DNA of 21,157 nt, taken from positions 397-21,553 of the forward strand of contig MHDQ01000154.1 in the NCBI GenBank assembly GCA_001803565.1, given 5' to 3'. Source of the DNA: Nitrospinae bacterium RIFCSPLOWO2_12_FULL_45_22 (GTDB lineage Bacteria > 2-12-FULL-45-22). Below, in pieces: positions 1-8,700 of the stretch. The translations under genes and the position numbers were made by a program. Every line of letters begins with the position of its first letter. Position 1 is the first letter of the stretch. The notes beneath the pieces were generated by a model, which was given only the letters and a program-made list of their open reading frames with translations, did not search any database and was not told where the DNA came from.

Positions 1-72
1 CCCTGCTAAAAACCATTTCCTCCCTTCCACAAATCCTTTATCAGTGAATTTAAAGCTGGTCTAATTAGCTAT

Positions 73-89
73 CTGGCATAAAATTTGCT
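73..89 (+). promoter_or_regulatory. Possible sigma-54 (-24/-12) promoter
   Basis: The sequence CTGGCAT, five bases, then TTGCT matches the sigma-54 pattern. The invariant GG (75-76) and GC (87-88) are separated by exactly ten bases. It lies about 120 bases upstream of the UDP-glucose dehydrogenase start. Sigma-54 often drives flagellar and surface-polysaccharide genes, so the context fits. A single match of this length can occur by chance, and no enhancer site for an activator was recognised in the few bases available upstream. Nothing else was recognised in bases 1-208; no gene end is visible there. Confidence 0.4.
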
Positions 90-211
90 CCCTCACTGAA
101 ACCAGGGATAATAAAAACACCTCTTCCGCCAATACTATAGTGAACAGCAAAATTTAGTATATTGGCTACAGATGAACACGGATAGGAAGCGAGTAATCAG
201 GAGAGAGCATG

Positions 212-1504
212 ATGGATATAGCTATTATTGGCTCTGGCTATGTAGGGTTGGTTACTGGGGCCTGCCTGGCGGATCTCGGCAACTATGTGATCTGTGTGGA
301 CAATGACCAGAGCAAAGTAGAGATGCTTAGGAGCGGTATTGTACCTATATATGAACCAGGCCTGGAAGAGCTGCTAGCAGTAAATATCAAGGAGGGGCGT
401 CTCTGCTTCAGTGATAGTATCCAGGCTGGGGTAGAGAATTCTGAAATCATATTCATAGCTGTAGGTACGCCCCCTAAAAGCAATGGTGAGGCAGACCTCT
501 CTGCTATCGAAAAGGTATCCAGAGAAGTGGCCCAGAACATGGCCAGTTACCGTTTAATAGTGGAGAAGAGCACTGTACCGGTAAAGACCGGAGAATGGGT
601 AGCCCGTACTATCACGGAAAACAATATACACCGGGCAGATTTTGATGTGGCCTCTAACCCAGAGTTCCTTAGGGAAGGGTCTGCCCTAGAAGACTTTATG
701 AACCCGGACCGGATTATATTGGGAGTATCCAGTGATCGGGCCGCCAATCTATTGGTTAAGTTATATGAACCCCTCAATGCCCCTATCTTGATAACGGATA
801 TAAACAGTGCTGAACTGATAAAACATGCCTCCAATGCCTTTTTGGCCATGAAGATATCTTTTGTCAATTCGGTAGCTAATATCTGCGAGAAAACCGGGGC
901 AGATATCCACAAGGTAGCTAAAGGTATAGGTCTGGACAAGAGGATTGGTGAGGCATTTCTCCAGGCAGGGATCGGCTATGGGGGCTCTTGCTTTCCTAAA
1001 GATGTCCTGGCCTTCATTCATCTGGCCGAAAGGATTGGTTATGACTTCAAGCTGTTAAAGGCAGTGAAAGAAGTCAACGATTACCAAAAGGGAAAGGTTG
1101 TTACTAAACTTAAGGAGATTAACGGTAACTTGAGAGGCAAGGTCGTTGGTATCCTTGGCCTGGCCTTTAAACCCAATACAGACGATATGCGTGGGGCACC
1201 ATCCCTGGATATAATCACTCTACTGAAGCAAGAAGGGGTCGTAGTTAAGGCTTATGACCCAGTAGCAGAAGCGGTGGCCAGAAGACTGATCCCGGATATT
1301 ATCTATTGCTCCAATCCCTATGAGGCCGCAGATGGTGCTGATGCCCTGGTAGTAGTGACCGAGTGGAAGGAATTCAAGAGACTGGATCTCTTGAAAATCA
1401 AATCCCTTATGAAATCGCCAGTAATAATAGATGGAAGAAATATCTATGATCCCGCAAAGATGAGGGCCCTAGGATTTGTTTATCGAGGAATAGGCCGGTG
1501 CTAA
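212..1504 (+). CDS. ugd: UDP-glucose 6-dehydrogenase
   Basis: Oxidises UDP-glucose to UDP-glucuronate with two NAD+ in the cytoplasm, providing uronic acid for surface glycans. The 430-residue protein opens with a Rossmann motif, GSGYVG at residues 7-12. It carries the catalytic cysteine in GGSCFPKD (Cys260) and the C-terminal GLAFKPNTDDMRG signature near residue 315, so all three expected domains are present at normal length. ATG codons stand at 209 and 212. I chose 212 because AGGAG at 199-203 is then eight bases away and the protein starts directly at the first beta strand; 209 adds only one Met. A closely related UDP-sugar dehydrogenase (for example UDP-ManNAc dehydrogenase) cannot be fully excluded, but the motifs favour the UDP-glucose enzyme. 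Base composition resembles the downstream glycosyltransferases rather than the genes immediately after it. Confidence 0.93.
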   Translation: MDIAIIGSGYVGLVTGACLADLGNYVICVDNDQSKVEMLRSGIVPIYEPGLEELLAVNIKEGRLCFSDSIQAGVENSEIIFIAVGTPPKSNGEADLSAIEKVSREVAQNMASYRLIVEKSTVPVKTGEWVARTITENNIHRADFDVASNPEFLREGSALEDFMNPDRIILGVSSDRAANLLVKLYEPLNAPILITDINSAELIKHASNAFLAMKISFVNSVANICEKTGADIHKVAKGIGLDKRIGEAFLQAGIGYGGSCFPKDVLAFIHLAERIGYDFKLLKAVKEVNDYQKGKVVTKLKEINGNLRGKVVGILGLAFKPNTDDMRGAPSLDIITLLKQEGVVVKAYDPVAEAVARRLIPDIIYCSNPYEAADGADALVVVTEWKEFKRLDLLKIKSLMKSPVIIDGRNIYDPAKMRALGFVYRGIGRC

Positions 1505-1515
1505 GGGGATAAAGG

Positions 1516-1584
1516 ATGCTGAATAACAGCAATCCGGTCATTATAGTAAATAATGATGAATTTTCTATGTACTGGCAAGATTAA
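1516..1584 (+). CDS. Possible 22-residue peptide or gene stub
   Basis: A short open frame fills the gap between the dehydrogenase and the asparagine-synthetase-like gene. It starts with ATG seven bases after AAGGGG (1503-1508) and ends with TAA. The product ends NPVIIVNNDEFSMYWQD. It has no recognised family, signal peptide or attenuator-like codon run. It could be a real peptide, chance, or the 5' remnant of an older gene cut where the next block of genes was inserted. The good ribosome binding site is the only positive support. Confidence 0.2.
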   Translation: MLNNSNPVIIVNNDEFSMYWQD

Positions 1585-1595
1585 GGGGTAAATCA

Positions 1596-2642
1596 ATGAG
1601 TTTTAACAAGTTTTGTATGAGTTCATATCTAGCTTTTCGATATGTCGCTAAAGAAGGAATTGCCTGGAAAGATGGCGTTATGCCTCTCTATCCACTGATT
1701 TCTCAACGGAAGCAAATAGGTGTTCGCGATGCAGGTCAGATTCTCGAAGTGCTGCGAAACTTGATGGGCCAGATCTGCAAGGATCAAAGTGTGGGAATTT
1801 TACTCAGCGGAGGGATTGACTCGGGTATATTGGCTGCACTTATGCCGCTTCATTCCCGCGCTTATACCATTCAGTTCCATGCTGAAAATGCGATTGATGA
1901 AAGTTTAAGGGCACGGGCCTATATAGAATGCTACAGTCTGAGACATAGCATCGTCCAGGTTACGTGGGAAGATTATCTTGAGTCAATGGACATTTTGATG
2001 CTTAATAAGAAATCTCCCTTACATCCAGTCGAAGTGGGCCTCTTCAAGGCGGCTTCTACTGCAGCCGCTGATGGTGTTCGAACACTTATTGTAGGCAATG
2101 GCGCTGACTCCACATTTGGCGGCATGGATAAATTGTTATCCCGTGATTGGACATTTGACGAGTTTGACAAACGGTACACCTTTGTAAAGCCTGCAACAGT
2201 GCTTAAAGAACCTGTTCCGATAAGTTCAGTTTATGAAGAATACCGAATAGATGGCGGTGTAGACATCTGTAAGTTTCTGAAAGTTGTGCATGGACGAGGA
2301 ATTATTCAAGCTTTTAACAATGCTATCAGTTCCGCAGGATGTGCAATTATTGAGCCGTATGAATACCTTTTTCTGGATGCCCCCCTGGATATAGCACGCA
2401 TTCGAAAAGGAGAGAGCAAATATCTCTTGCGAAGCATATTTCAGCAGCTTTATCCCGGTCTAGATGTGTGCCTAAAGATTCCTTTTGCCCGGCCAATGGA
2501 TCAATGGATGAAAAATTGGAATGGTCCCTCAAGGTCGGAATTTTTGGATAACTTAGATGCGAGCGAGTTCACTGGAGAACAGAAATGGCTTATATACTGT
2601 TTGGAAAGGTTCATGAATTTATTTGACGGGAAATGGGCATGA
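1596..2642 (+). CDS. Asparagine synthetase-like ATP-dependent amidotransferase/ligase without glutaminase domain
   Basis: The 348-residue protein matches only the C-terminal synthetase domain of AsnB-type enzymes. The PP-loop SGGIDS is at residues 71-76 and a second conserved patch, GNGADSTFGG, at 167-176. The N-terminal Ntn glutaminase domain with its Cys2 is absent: full AsnB is roughly 500-600 residues and this one starts about 70 residues before the PP-loop. Known relatives in polysaccharide clusters adenylate a carboxylate and amidate it, for example uronic acids of O-antigens. With the UDP-glucuronate enzyme immediately upstream, uronamide formation is a reasonable inference, but free ammonia or a separate glutaminase would have to supply nitrogen. 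The start follows AAGGGG at 1583-1588. The 3' end overlaps the next gene, so the two are probably translationally coupled. Confidence 0.75.
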   Translation: MSFNKFCMSSYLAFRYVAKEGIAWKDGVMPLYPLISQRKQIGVRDAGQILEVLRNLMGQICKDQSVGILLSGGIDSGILAALMPLHSRAYTIQFHAENAIDESLRARAYIECYSLRHSIVQVTWEDYLESMDILMLNKKSPLHPVEVGLFKAASTAAADGVRTLIVGNGADSTFGGMDKLLSRDWTFDEFDKRYTFVKPATVLKEPVPISSVYEEYRIDGGVDICKFLKVVHGRGIIQAFNNAISSAGCAIIEPYEYLFLDAPLDIARIRKGESKYLLRSIFQQLYPGLDVCLKIPFARPMDQWMKNWNGPSRSEFLDNLDASEFTGEQKWLIYCLERFMNLFDGKWA

Positions 2643-4135
2643 TTAGTCGCGATAGTTTCACACCAGTTGCTATCACTAAGGTTGCTGGCCAATATCCGGA
2701 CGTTTTTCCATTTAACCCTGACGAAGCGTATCCGGAGTACTCAGGAAGAAATCTCTCAAATGAGCCCAACTATGTATATCGTGCGGTGCGAGAAAGTCTC
2801 CGATTGCTTGGCTGTGACACGGAAAAAGTCGGTAGCAAAGAATGGAACCCCCTCGGTTTTCTTATCGAACCAGGCGATAGGGTATTCATAAAACCAAATC
2901 TCCTCACACATGAGTACAGGAACTCCTTTGGACACAACGGAGACATCTATTCAGTGATAACACATCCATCCATAGTTCGGGCGGTAGCTGACTATGCGGC
3001 AATAGCACTTAAAGGCCAAGGGGAAATCATTATCGGTGACAACCCCTGTATTGATGCCGATTTCAACCGGCTATTAGAGATTACACAGCTTCATTTATTT
3101 GAATCTTTTTACCGTGATAATTTTGGGGTCAATTGTCGCGTCCTGGATCTCAGGCCAATGAGGACAGATAACCTGTACTACTATGGCTTTAAGTCCAAGA
3201 CGAAACAATTGGAAGGTGATCCTGAGTCGAGCTCGATTATCAATCTCGGTGAAAAATCATATTTCTATGGAATGAACCCATTACTTTTTCGAGGAGTATA
3301 TACAAAGCGTTGGGAAACAATAAAACACCATCATGGAAAGGTGCATGAATATTGCATTTCGAATACAGTTCTGAACTCAGACGTTTACATTTCTATTCCA
3401 AAGCTCAAGACCCATCATAAGGTAGGAGTATCACTTAACATCAAGGGTTTAGTCGGCATAAATGCCAACAAGAATTTTCTTATTCATTGGCGTTTGGGGT
3501 TTCCTAAGATGGGGGGAGATGAGTTTCCCCCGCCGCATCGGTTGACCGACTACTTCATCTTAGCCTTGAGGCATCTCTTTCTAGACCTCATCCCGGAAGA
3601 AAAATATTTGTGGTTGAGACAACAGCTAAAAGGCACCAAATTAGACATTCTATTTCAGGATACAAAGTGTCTTTCATTTAAACATTATCGAGGGGCCTGG
3701 GATGGTAATGATACGTGTTGGCGTATGGCGGCTGACCTCTACAACGTATTCGTAAAAGATATAACGGGTTGGAGGCAAAGGAACGGAAAGAACAGGGGGG
3801 TGAAGACATTTTCAGTCCTTGATGGAGTGGTAGCAGGAGAAGGCGAGGGTCCTTTCTGCCCAACGGCCAAACCGGCTCAGTTTATCATAGCTGGAGAGGA
3901 TTTGCTGCTTGTCGATTGTATTGGAGTGCGATTGATGGACTTCAAGCTTGAAGAGGTCAAGTATATCGATCACCTTATCCGAGACAATCAGGTAAATCTG
4001 AATAAGGTAAGCTTGATTTCTGAAGATTTGGATACGGCAAATTTTTTTGACCAAAATAAGAACTACCTCCAGTTTGTGCCTCCTGTTGACTGGAAAAACT
4101 TAACCATCGGCAATCATAGAGGAAACAAACAATGA
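2639..4135 (+). CDS. DUF362 domain-containing protein
   Basis: A 498-residue protein with the DUF362 hallmarks. KPNLL is at residues 85-89, the PKLKTHHKVGVSLNIKG block at about 254-270, and a C-terminal segment with GEGEGPFCPTAKPAQF followed by GEDLLLVDCIGVRLM. The function of the family is not established; some members are fused to ferredoxin domains. Here no ferredoxin CxxCxxC cluster is visible, so an iron-sulfur role is not supported. ATG at 2639 gives a four-base ATGA overlap with the preceding gene and leaves GACGGG eight bases upstream. ATG at 2633 is possible but places that GACGGG only two bases away. The gene also overlaps the next one by four bases, making a coupled operon. A part in making or modifying a glycan building block is suggested only by position. 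Confidence 0.75.
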   Translation: MISRDSFTPVAITKVAGQYPDVFPFNPDEAYPEYSGRNLSNEPNYVYRAVRESLRLLGCDTEKVGSKEWNPLGFLIEPGDRVFIKPNLLTHEYRNSFGHNGDIYSVITHPSIVRAVADYAAIALKGQGEIIIGDNPCIDADFNRLLEITQLHLFESFYRDNFGVNCRVLDLRPMRTDNLYYYGFKSKTKQLEGDPESSSIINLGEKSYFYGMNPLLFRGVYTKRWETIKHHHGKVHEYCISNTVLNSDVYISIPKLKTHHKVGVSLNIKGLVGINANKNFLIHWRLGFPKMGGDEFPPPHRLTDYFILALRHLFLDLIPEEKYLWLRQQLKGTKLDILFQDTKCLSFKHYRGAWDGNDTCWRMAADLYNVFVKDITGWRQRNGKNRGVKTFSVLDGVVAGEGEGPFCPTAKPAQFIIAGEDLLLVDCIGVRLMDFKLEEVKYIDHLIRDNQVNLNKVSLISEDLDTANFFDQNKNYLQFVPPVDWKNLTIGNHRGNKQ

Positions 4136-4932
4136 AAATAATTATACTCGCTGCTGGTAAAGGAGAGAGGCTGATGCCCCTCACCAGAAACACACCGAAG
4201 CCTTTGCTGGATATGGGAAATGGAAGTACCTTGCTGGAAGAGCAAATCAGCAACATACAAGAGTCGGGGGTTATTGATGAGATCGTTTTGGTGATTGGCT
4301 ATTTGGCGGAGCAAGTGGAGGCAAAGATCAAGTTGCATCTTATCAATGGCATTAATATCAAGACAGTTTTCAATCCATTTTATGAAGTATCAAATAACTT
4401 AATGTCATTGTGGTTGACCAAACATGAAATGGATGATGACTTCATGGTTACAAACGGGGACAACTTGTTCAGTCCCGAAGTTTTTAAAGGTTTAGTAGAA
4501 GAGAATAGCGAGGGAATATTTTTATCGGTCAGTATTAAAGACAAGTACGATTACGACGACATGAAAGTCACCCTTCAAGACAATCTAGTAGCCCGGGTAA
4601 ATAAGAGGATTGAAATAGAACAAACCCATGGCGAATCCCCAGGTTTGGCTATGCTCAGAGGCGCCAGGGCTAGAAATCTATTTAAAGATCATTTGGAGAT
4701 TCTTGCGAGAAACAAGAGGTATATCAACACCTTCTGGCTCGAAGTGTTTAATCTGCTCTATGAAAGGGGTATCCCCGTGAATCCGTGGATGTTTGATGGA
4801 ACAACCCAGTGGCAAGAGGTTGATTTCCATGTTGACGTGGAGAAAGTAAAATCTGTTTTGCAACCAAAGATGAAGCTATTTTTCTCCATAAGAGACCCCG
4901 AAGCTAAATGCGAAAAAATAGCTACGAGGTAG
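4132..4932 (+). CDS. LicC-like nucleotidyltransferase (sugar- or headgroup-phosphate)
   Basis: A 266-residue GT-A-fold nucleotidyltransferase that should couple NTP to a phosphorylated sugar or small alcohol, releasing pyrophosphate. The nucleotide-binding loop AAGKGERLMPLT is at residues 7-18 and KPLL at 23-26. The metal/nucleotide motif NGDN is at 108-111 and a second probable metal ligand is Asp231 in QEVDF. The block NPFYEVSNNLMSLW resembles LicC-type CTP:phosphocholine cytidylyltransferases and related headgroup enzymes more than glucose-1-phosphate thymidylyltransferases. Substrate cannot be fixed from sequence alone. The start overlaps the DUF362 stop as ATGA. A nearby gene begins with a CDP-glycerol-transferase-like domain, which makes a CDP-activated product an attractive inference. 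Alternatives are sugar-1-phosphate uridylyl- or guanylyltransferase. Confidence 0.8.
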   Translation: MKIIILAAGKGERLMPLTRNTPKPLLDMGNGSTLLEEQISNIQESGVIDEIVLVIGYLAEQVEAKIKLHLINGINIKTVFNPFYEVSNNLMSLWLTKHEMDDDFMVTNGDNLFSPEVFKGLVEENSEGIFLSVSIKDKYDYDDMKVTLQDNLVARVNKRIEIEQTHGESPGLAMLRGARARNLFKDHLEILARNKRYINTFWLEVFNLLYERGIPVNPWMFDGTTQWQEVDFHVDVEKVKSVLQPKMKLFFSIRDPEAKCEKIATR

Positions 4933-4936
4933 AATG

Positions 4937-5746
4937 ATGGCCCTCCTCGAAGCACCGCACACAATGTACCAATGCGAAGACCCAATGCTAGAAACAGAGG
5001 GGTACTTTTGGAGATCATCTACAGAACGCCTTGCGAAATATATTACCGACAAATACCAGTTGAATCCCACGTCAAGTTGTATAGTTTTTGATGCCTTGAA
5101 CGTCATCGAACAATTCTATAGAACTAGGAAGTCGATAACTTGCAGTGGTCATACTATTGATGTGACATCAAGCCCAATCCTTGCAGAAGAAGGGCGGGTT
5201 TTATTGCGACTGGCGATAAATGAAAGAGTTCAACATACGCTTGAAGTCGGATTTGGATTTGGCATGTCTACCTGTCATCTGCTCACCGCTCACGAGGTTA
5301 CCGGAGGGTTAGAGCATTTGGCTATCGATCCCTTAGAGCAAAGTAAATACTATCAAGGCTGTGGGTTGATGAATGTTTTCCAAGCCAGATTGGGATCACG
5401 CTTCTTGTGGATTAAAGAGCCCTCAAATATTGCCTTGCCAAGGTTGCTTTCCTCGAGGAATCAATTTGATTTCTGCTTTATTGATGGGAGCCATATATTC
5501 GGAGATATATTTGTTGACTCCTATTATATCAATTTTCTACTTGGATACGGAAGGGTGCTGGTTCTGCATGATGCATGGCTTTCTGCAACGCAGACAGTTC
5601 GCAACATTCTTATTACCAATTTTGGATTCAGAGAAGAGCCAGATTCTTCTGTACCTAACTTAGTGATATTGAGAAAAGTTGGGGAAGGCAAACTCGACTG
5701 GAAAGAGTTCTCTACTCAATTTGAGCCATTTAAGGTGTCAGGGTAG
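4937..5746 (+). CDS. Class I SAM-dependent methyltransferase
   Basis: A 269-residue protein with a Rossmann methyltransferase core. Motif I is EVGFGFGMST, with Glu103-Gly109. The FIDGSH motif (Asp183-His186) and the following VLHD strand are typical of the Methyltransf_24 group, which O-methylates sugars and small molecules in many glycan clusters. The first ~100 residues have no recognised domain. ATG codons stand at 4934 and 4937; 4937 is seven bases after GAGGT (4925-4929) and is preferred. The preceding gene ends five bases upstream and the next starts 20 bases downstream, so it belongs to the same operon. A role in methylating the glycan or its precursor is inferred from context; the acceptor is unknown. 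Confidence 0.8.
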   Translation: MALLEAPHTMYQCEDPMLETEGYFWRSSTERLAKYITDKYQLNPTSSCIVFDALNVIEQFYRTRKSITCSGHTIDVTSSPILAEEGRVLLRLAINERVQHTLEVGFGFGMSTCHLLTAHEVTGGLEHLAIDPLEQSKYYQGCGLMNVFQARLGSRFLWIKEPSNIALPRLLSSRNQFDFCFIDGSHIFGDIFVDSYYINFLLGYGRVLVLHDAWLSATQTVRNILITNFGFREEPDSSVPNLVILRKVGEGKLDWKEFSTQFEPFKVSG

Positions 5747-5766
5747 AAACTTCTGAGGTAAATATT

Positions 5767-8700
5767 ATGTTAATTGATTTCTATACCTACAGTATCCACG
5801 AGATTATTGTTTGGGCGTATATCTGGAAAGCATTGTTACGTCGTGGCGTAGAAGCTCACTTCATCGTTGAACCACCAGGGCTAAACACCACTTATGGCTC
5901 GAAACCCGATAAGACGCGAGGATACCTCGACATAAAAACCGAAAACTTAGTTCCCCTGATGACGCCTGATGCCTATAAAGATATTATTGGTTTTCTTCAA
6001 GAGAGTGGTTATCCATACGAAACCCGTGGTCACTACAATGCCGATGCGGTTGTCACAGCACTTGGAATATACCATTTATATAGATACCGGGGTCTCAAAC
6101 TTAGAACGCTCTATGGGTCCCCTGCACACAAAGACGCGTTTGGATATCATGAAATCAATAAGGGTTTGGATGCAGTATTTGTACACGGTGACTTCACCCG
6201 GGAGTGCATTCAAAAGTGGCTCCCAGCAGAAGATGTAATTATTACGGGTTATCCAAAGTACAGCCTTTTTTTTCGTGGGGAGGTTGATACCAATTCTTGG
6301 TCTAAGCGATTTAGGTTGGATCCCAACAAAAAAACGGTCGTATACTTTTCTACATGGGCACACAACAGCTCCCTGGACAGCTTTGCGGAGGAGATTGCAC
6401 AACTGGGAAAAACTTACAATGTGCTATACAAACCCCATCACAATAATTTACACTTCGAGTATGAACGTTATGATTTACTTCGAAAAGTTACTGGAGTGAT
6501 AGTTGAGGAGAGAGTGCGCACCATTGTCCCGTTCTATGCAGTAGCTGATATTGTTCTGGCGGACGCACGGAGTGGAAGCTTTACGGAGGCATTCTTAACT
6601 AATCGCCCAGTTATCGGCTTATCGCCCTATGACGATCCGGAAAAAGACTATCTGATTGATGGTATTTATGAAGCGGCACCTGTATGTCGTAATCCACATG
6701 AATTACCTGAACTAGTGGCAGAATTGATCGCCCATGATACCTATATCCAAGACCGGCAAAAACTTGCGCGTTATCTTTTCACTAGCTTCGATGGAAGGGA
6801 CGATGAAGTTACCGCTGACGGAATAATAAAAGTTGTAAGGCGGAAAACTGCTAAACCAGCAGTTACCGGAGATCATTTCGTCTCTCATACTAGCGATGGG
6901 AGCAATAGCAGGGCAGCTCCCACAACCTCAAACGGTCCCACATTCAGCATCATCATCCCTACGCACAACCGTTCGGCGATTCTGCGAAAATGCCTCGATG
7001 CCTTAGCGGTTCAGACATTCTCATCCAATGGATTCGAGGTCTTTGTCTGCGATGATGGTTCTACAGATGATACAGAAGAGATTATTAAGGGTTACTCGTC
7101 CCCTTACAAGCTTACTTATCTCCGTCAGAATAATCAGGGACCAGCATCGGCACGTAATAGGGGAATACGCAAAGCAAGAGGGGAATACCTATTATTTTTA
7201 AATGATGATGCAATTGTCGAACCTGGCACTCTCTCCATACATCACGAAACACTCAATGCCCATAAACGAGAGAAGATTGCAGTGCTTGGAAGGTTTTCGA
7301 TGCTGCCTGAGTATACAAAGTCGCCATTCGGTTATCTTTTAGAGAATTTAGGTGTGTTGTTCAGGTACACCATCATGCAGTCTGGGCAACTCTACATCAT
7401 GCAGTCTGGACAACTCTATGATTACAACTTTTTTTATACCTGTAACCTTAGTATTTTGCGTCAAATCGTCCTTGATGTCGGGATGTTCGATGAAGACTTC
7501 ACAAGCCCGGCTGGAGAAGACCTTGAGCTGGGATACCGACTTCAGAAATATGGATATCGAGTATTTTATGAGCCTAAAGCTGTCACCTGGCACGATCACC
7601 TCATCTCTCCTGAAGGTTTTTGCAATATCCATAAAGTTCGTGGTGACGGGTCAGTAACATTGAACGTTAAGCACCCAGGGCTAAACTGGTACAAAGGGCT
7701 CAACCATACCGTCGTTGATCAATGGAGGCAAAGTATTAATGAACTATCTCAGAAAATCCCCAAGATATTAACCGAAATCAATAAAATAACTAGATCAACA
7801 CCATACAATTGTAATCCGCATACTCTTCACAAAATTGCCGAACAAATCTCTCCAGAAGTGGAACTTCTGCAACAGTACTATAGTACGCAAGGGTCTATAT
7901 CAAGCCCGTTGCTGGAGCGTTTGATTGAGATATGTTCAGGTAGTACACGCTCACATAAAAACCATAATTCCCTGGACCCTTCTAAACTTATAGTGGAAGC
8001 AGGGCGTGGACTCATTAAAGAGCCCATCAGAAAAGACCTTTCTGGTTATCCCCTGGTAGTTGGGAAAAAGGCCAAAGAAAAATCGCATAAACCCATGCTA
8101 TCTGTAATTATCCCCACAAGGGAGCGGGCAGATGTCCTTAAAGTTTCCCTGGAGGCGTTAGATAAGCAAACCATTCCAAGGGAATTATATGCAGTCGTTA
8201 TAATTGATGATGGATCGGGAAATACCGGCTATGACTGGATAAAAGGATGCGGATACGGGTATCAGATAAAGGTGCTTAACCAAGATAAGAAAGGGCCAGC
8301 GGCGGCGCGGAATCTGGGTATTAGAAATGCTGAAGGAGGCCTTCTCCTATTTATGAATGATGATGCGATTGCTGACCCAAGGCTGCTGGAAGAGCATCTG
8401 AAAGCCCATAATAAGAATGAAGATAGTAAAGTCGCGGTCTTGGGTGGTTTCCACCTAGCAGAGTATAAAGAATCCCTATTTATGAGCCTATTGGAGAATA
8501 CTGACTTACTAATGAGCTACCGAGACATGAAACCCGGCCAACTCTATGACTTTAATTATTTCTGGACCTGCAACATTAGTGTTCCCCGAGAGGATGTAAT
8601 AAGGGTAGGGCTCTTTGATGAAGATTTCACTGAACCTATGACAGAAGATGTAGAGTTCGGGTATCGGCTGGAAAAGATGGGCTATAAGGTGCTCTATTGG

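Noticed and set aside
51-77. Sigma-28-like TAAAGCTG upstream of ugd
   Set aside because: The sequence 11 bases downstream (TATCTGGC) does not match GCCGATAA.
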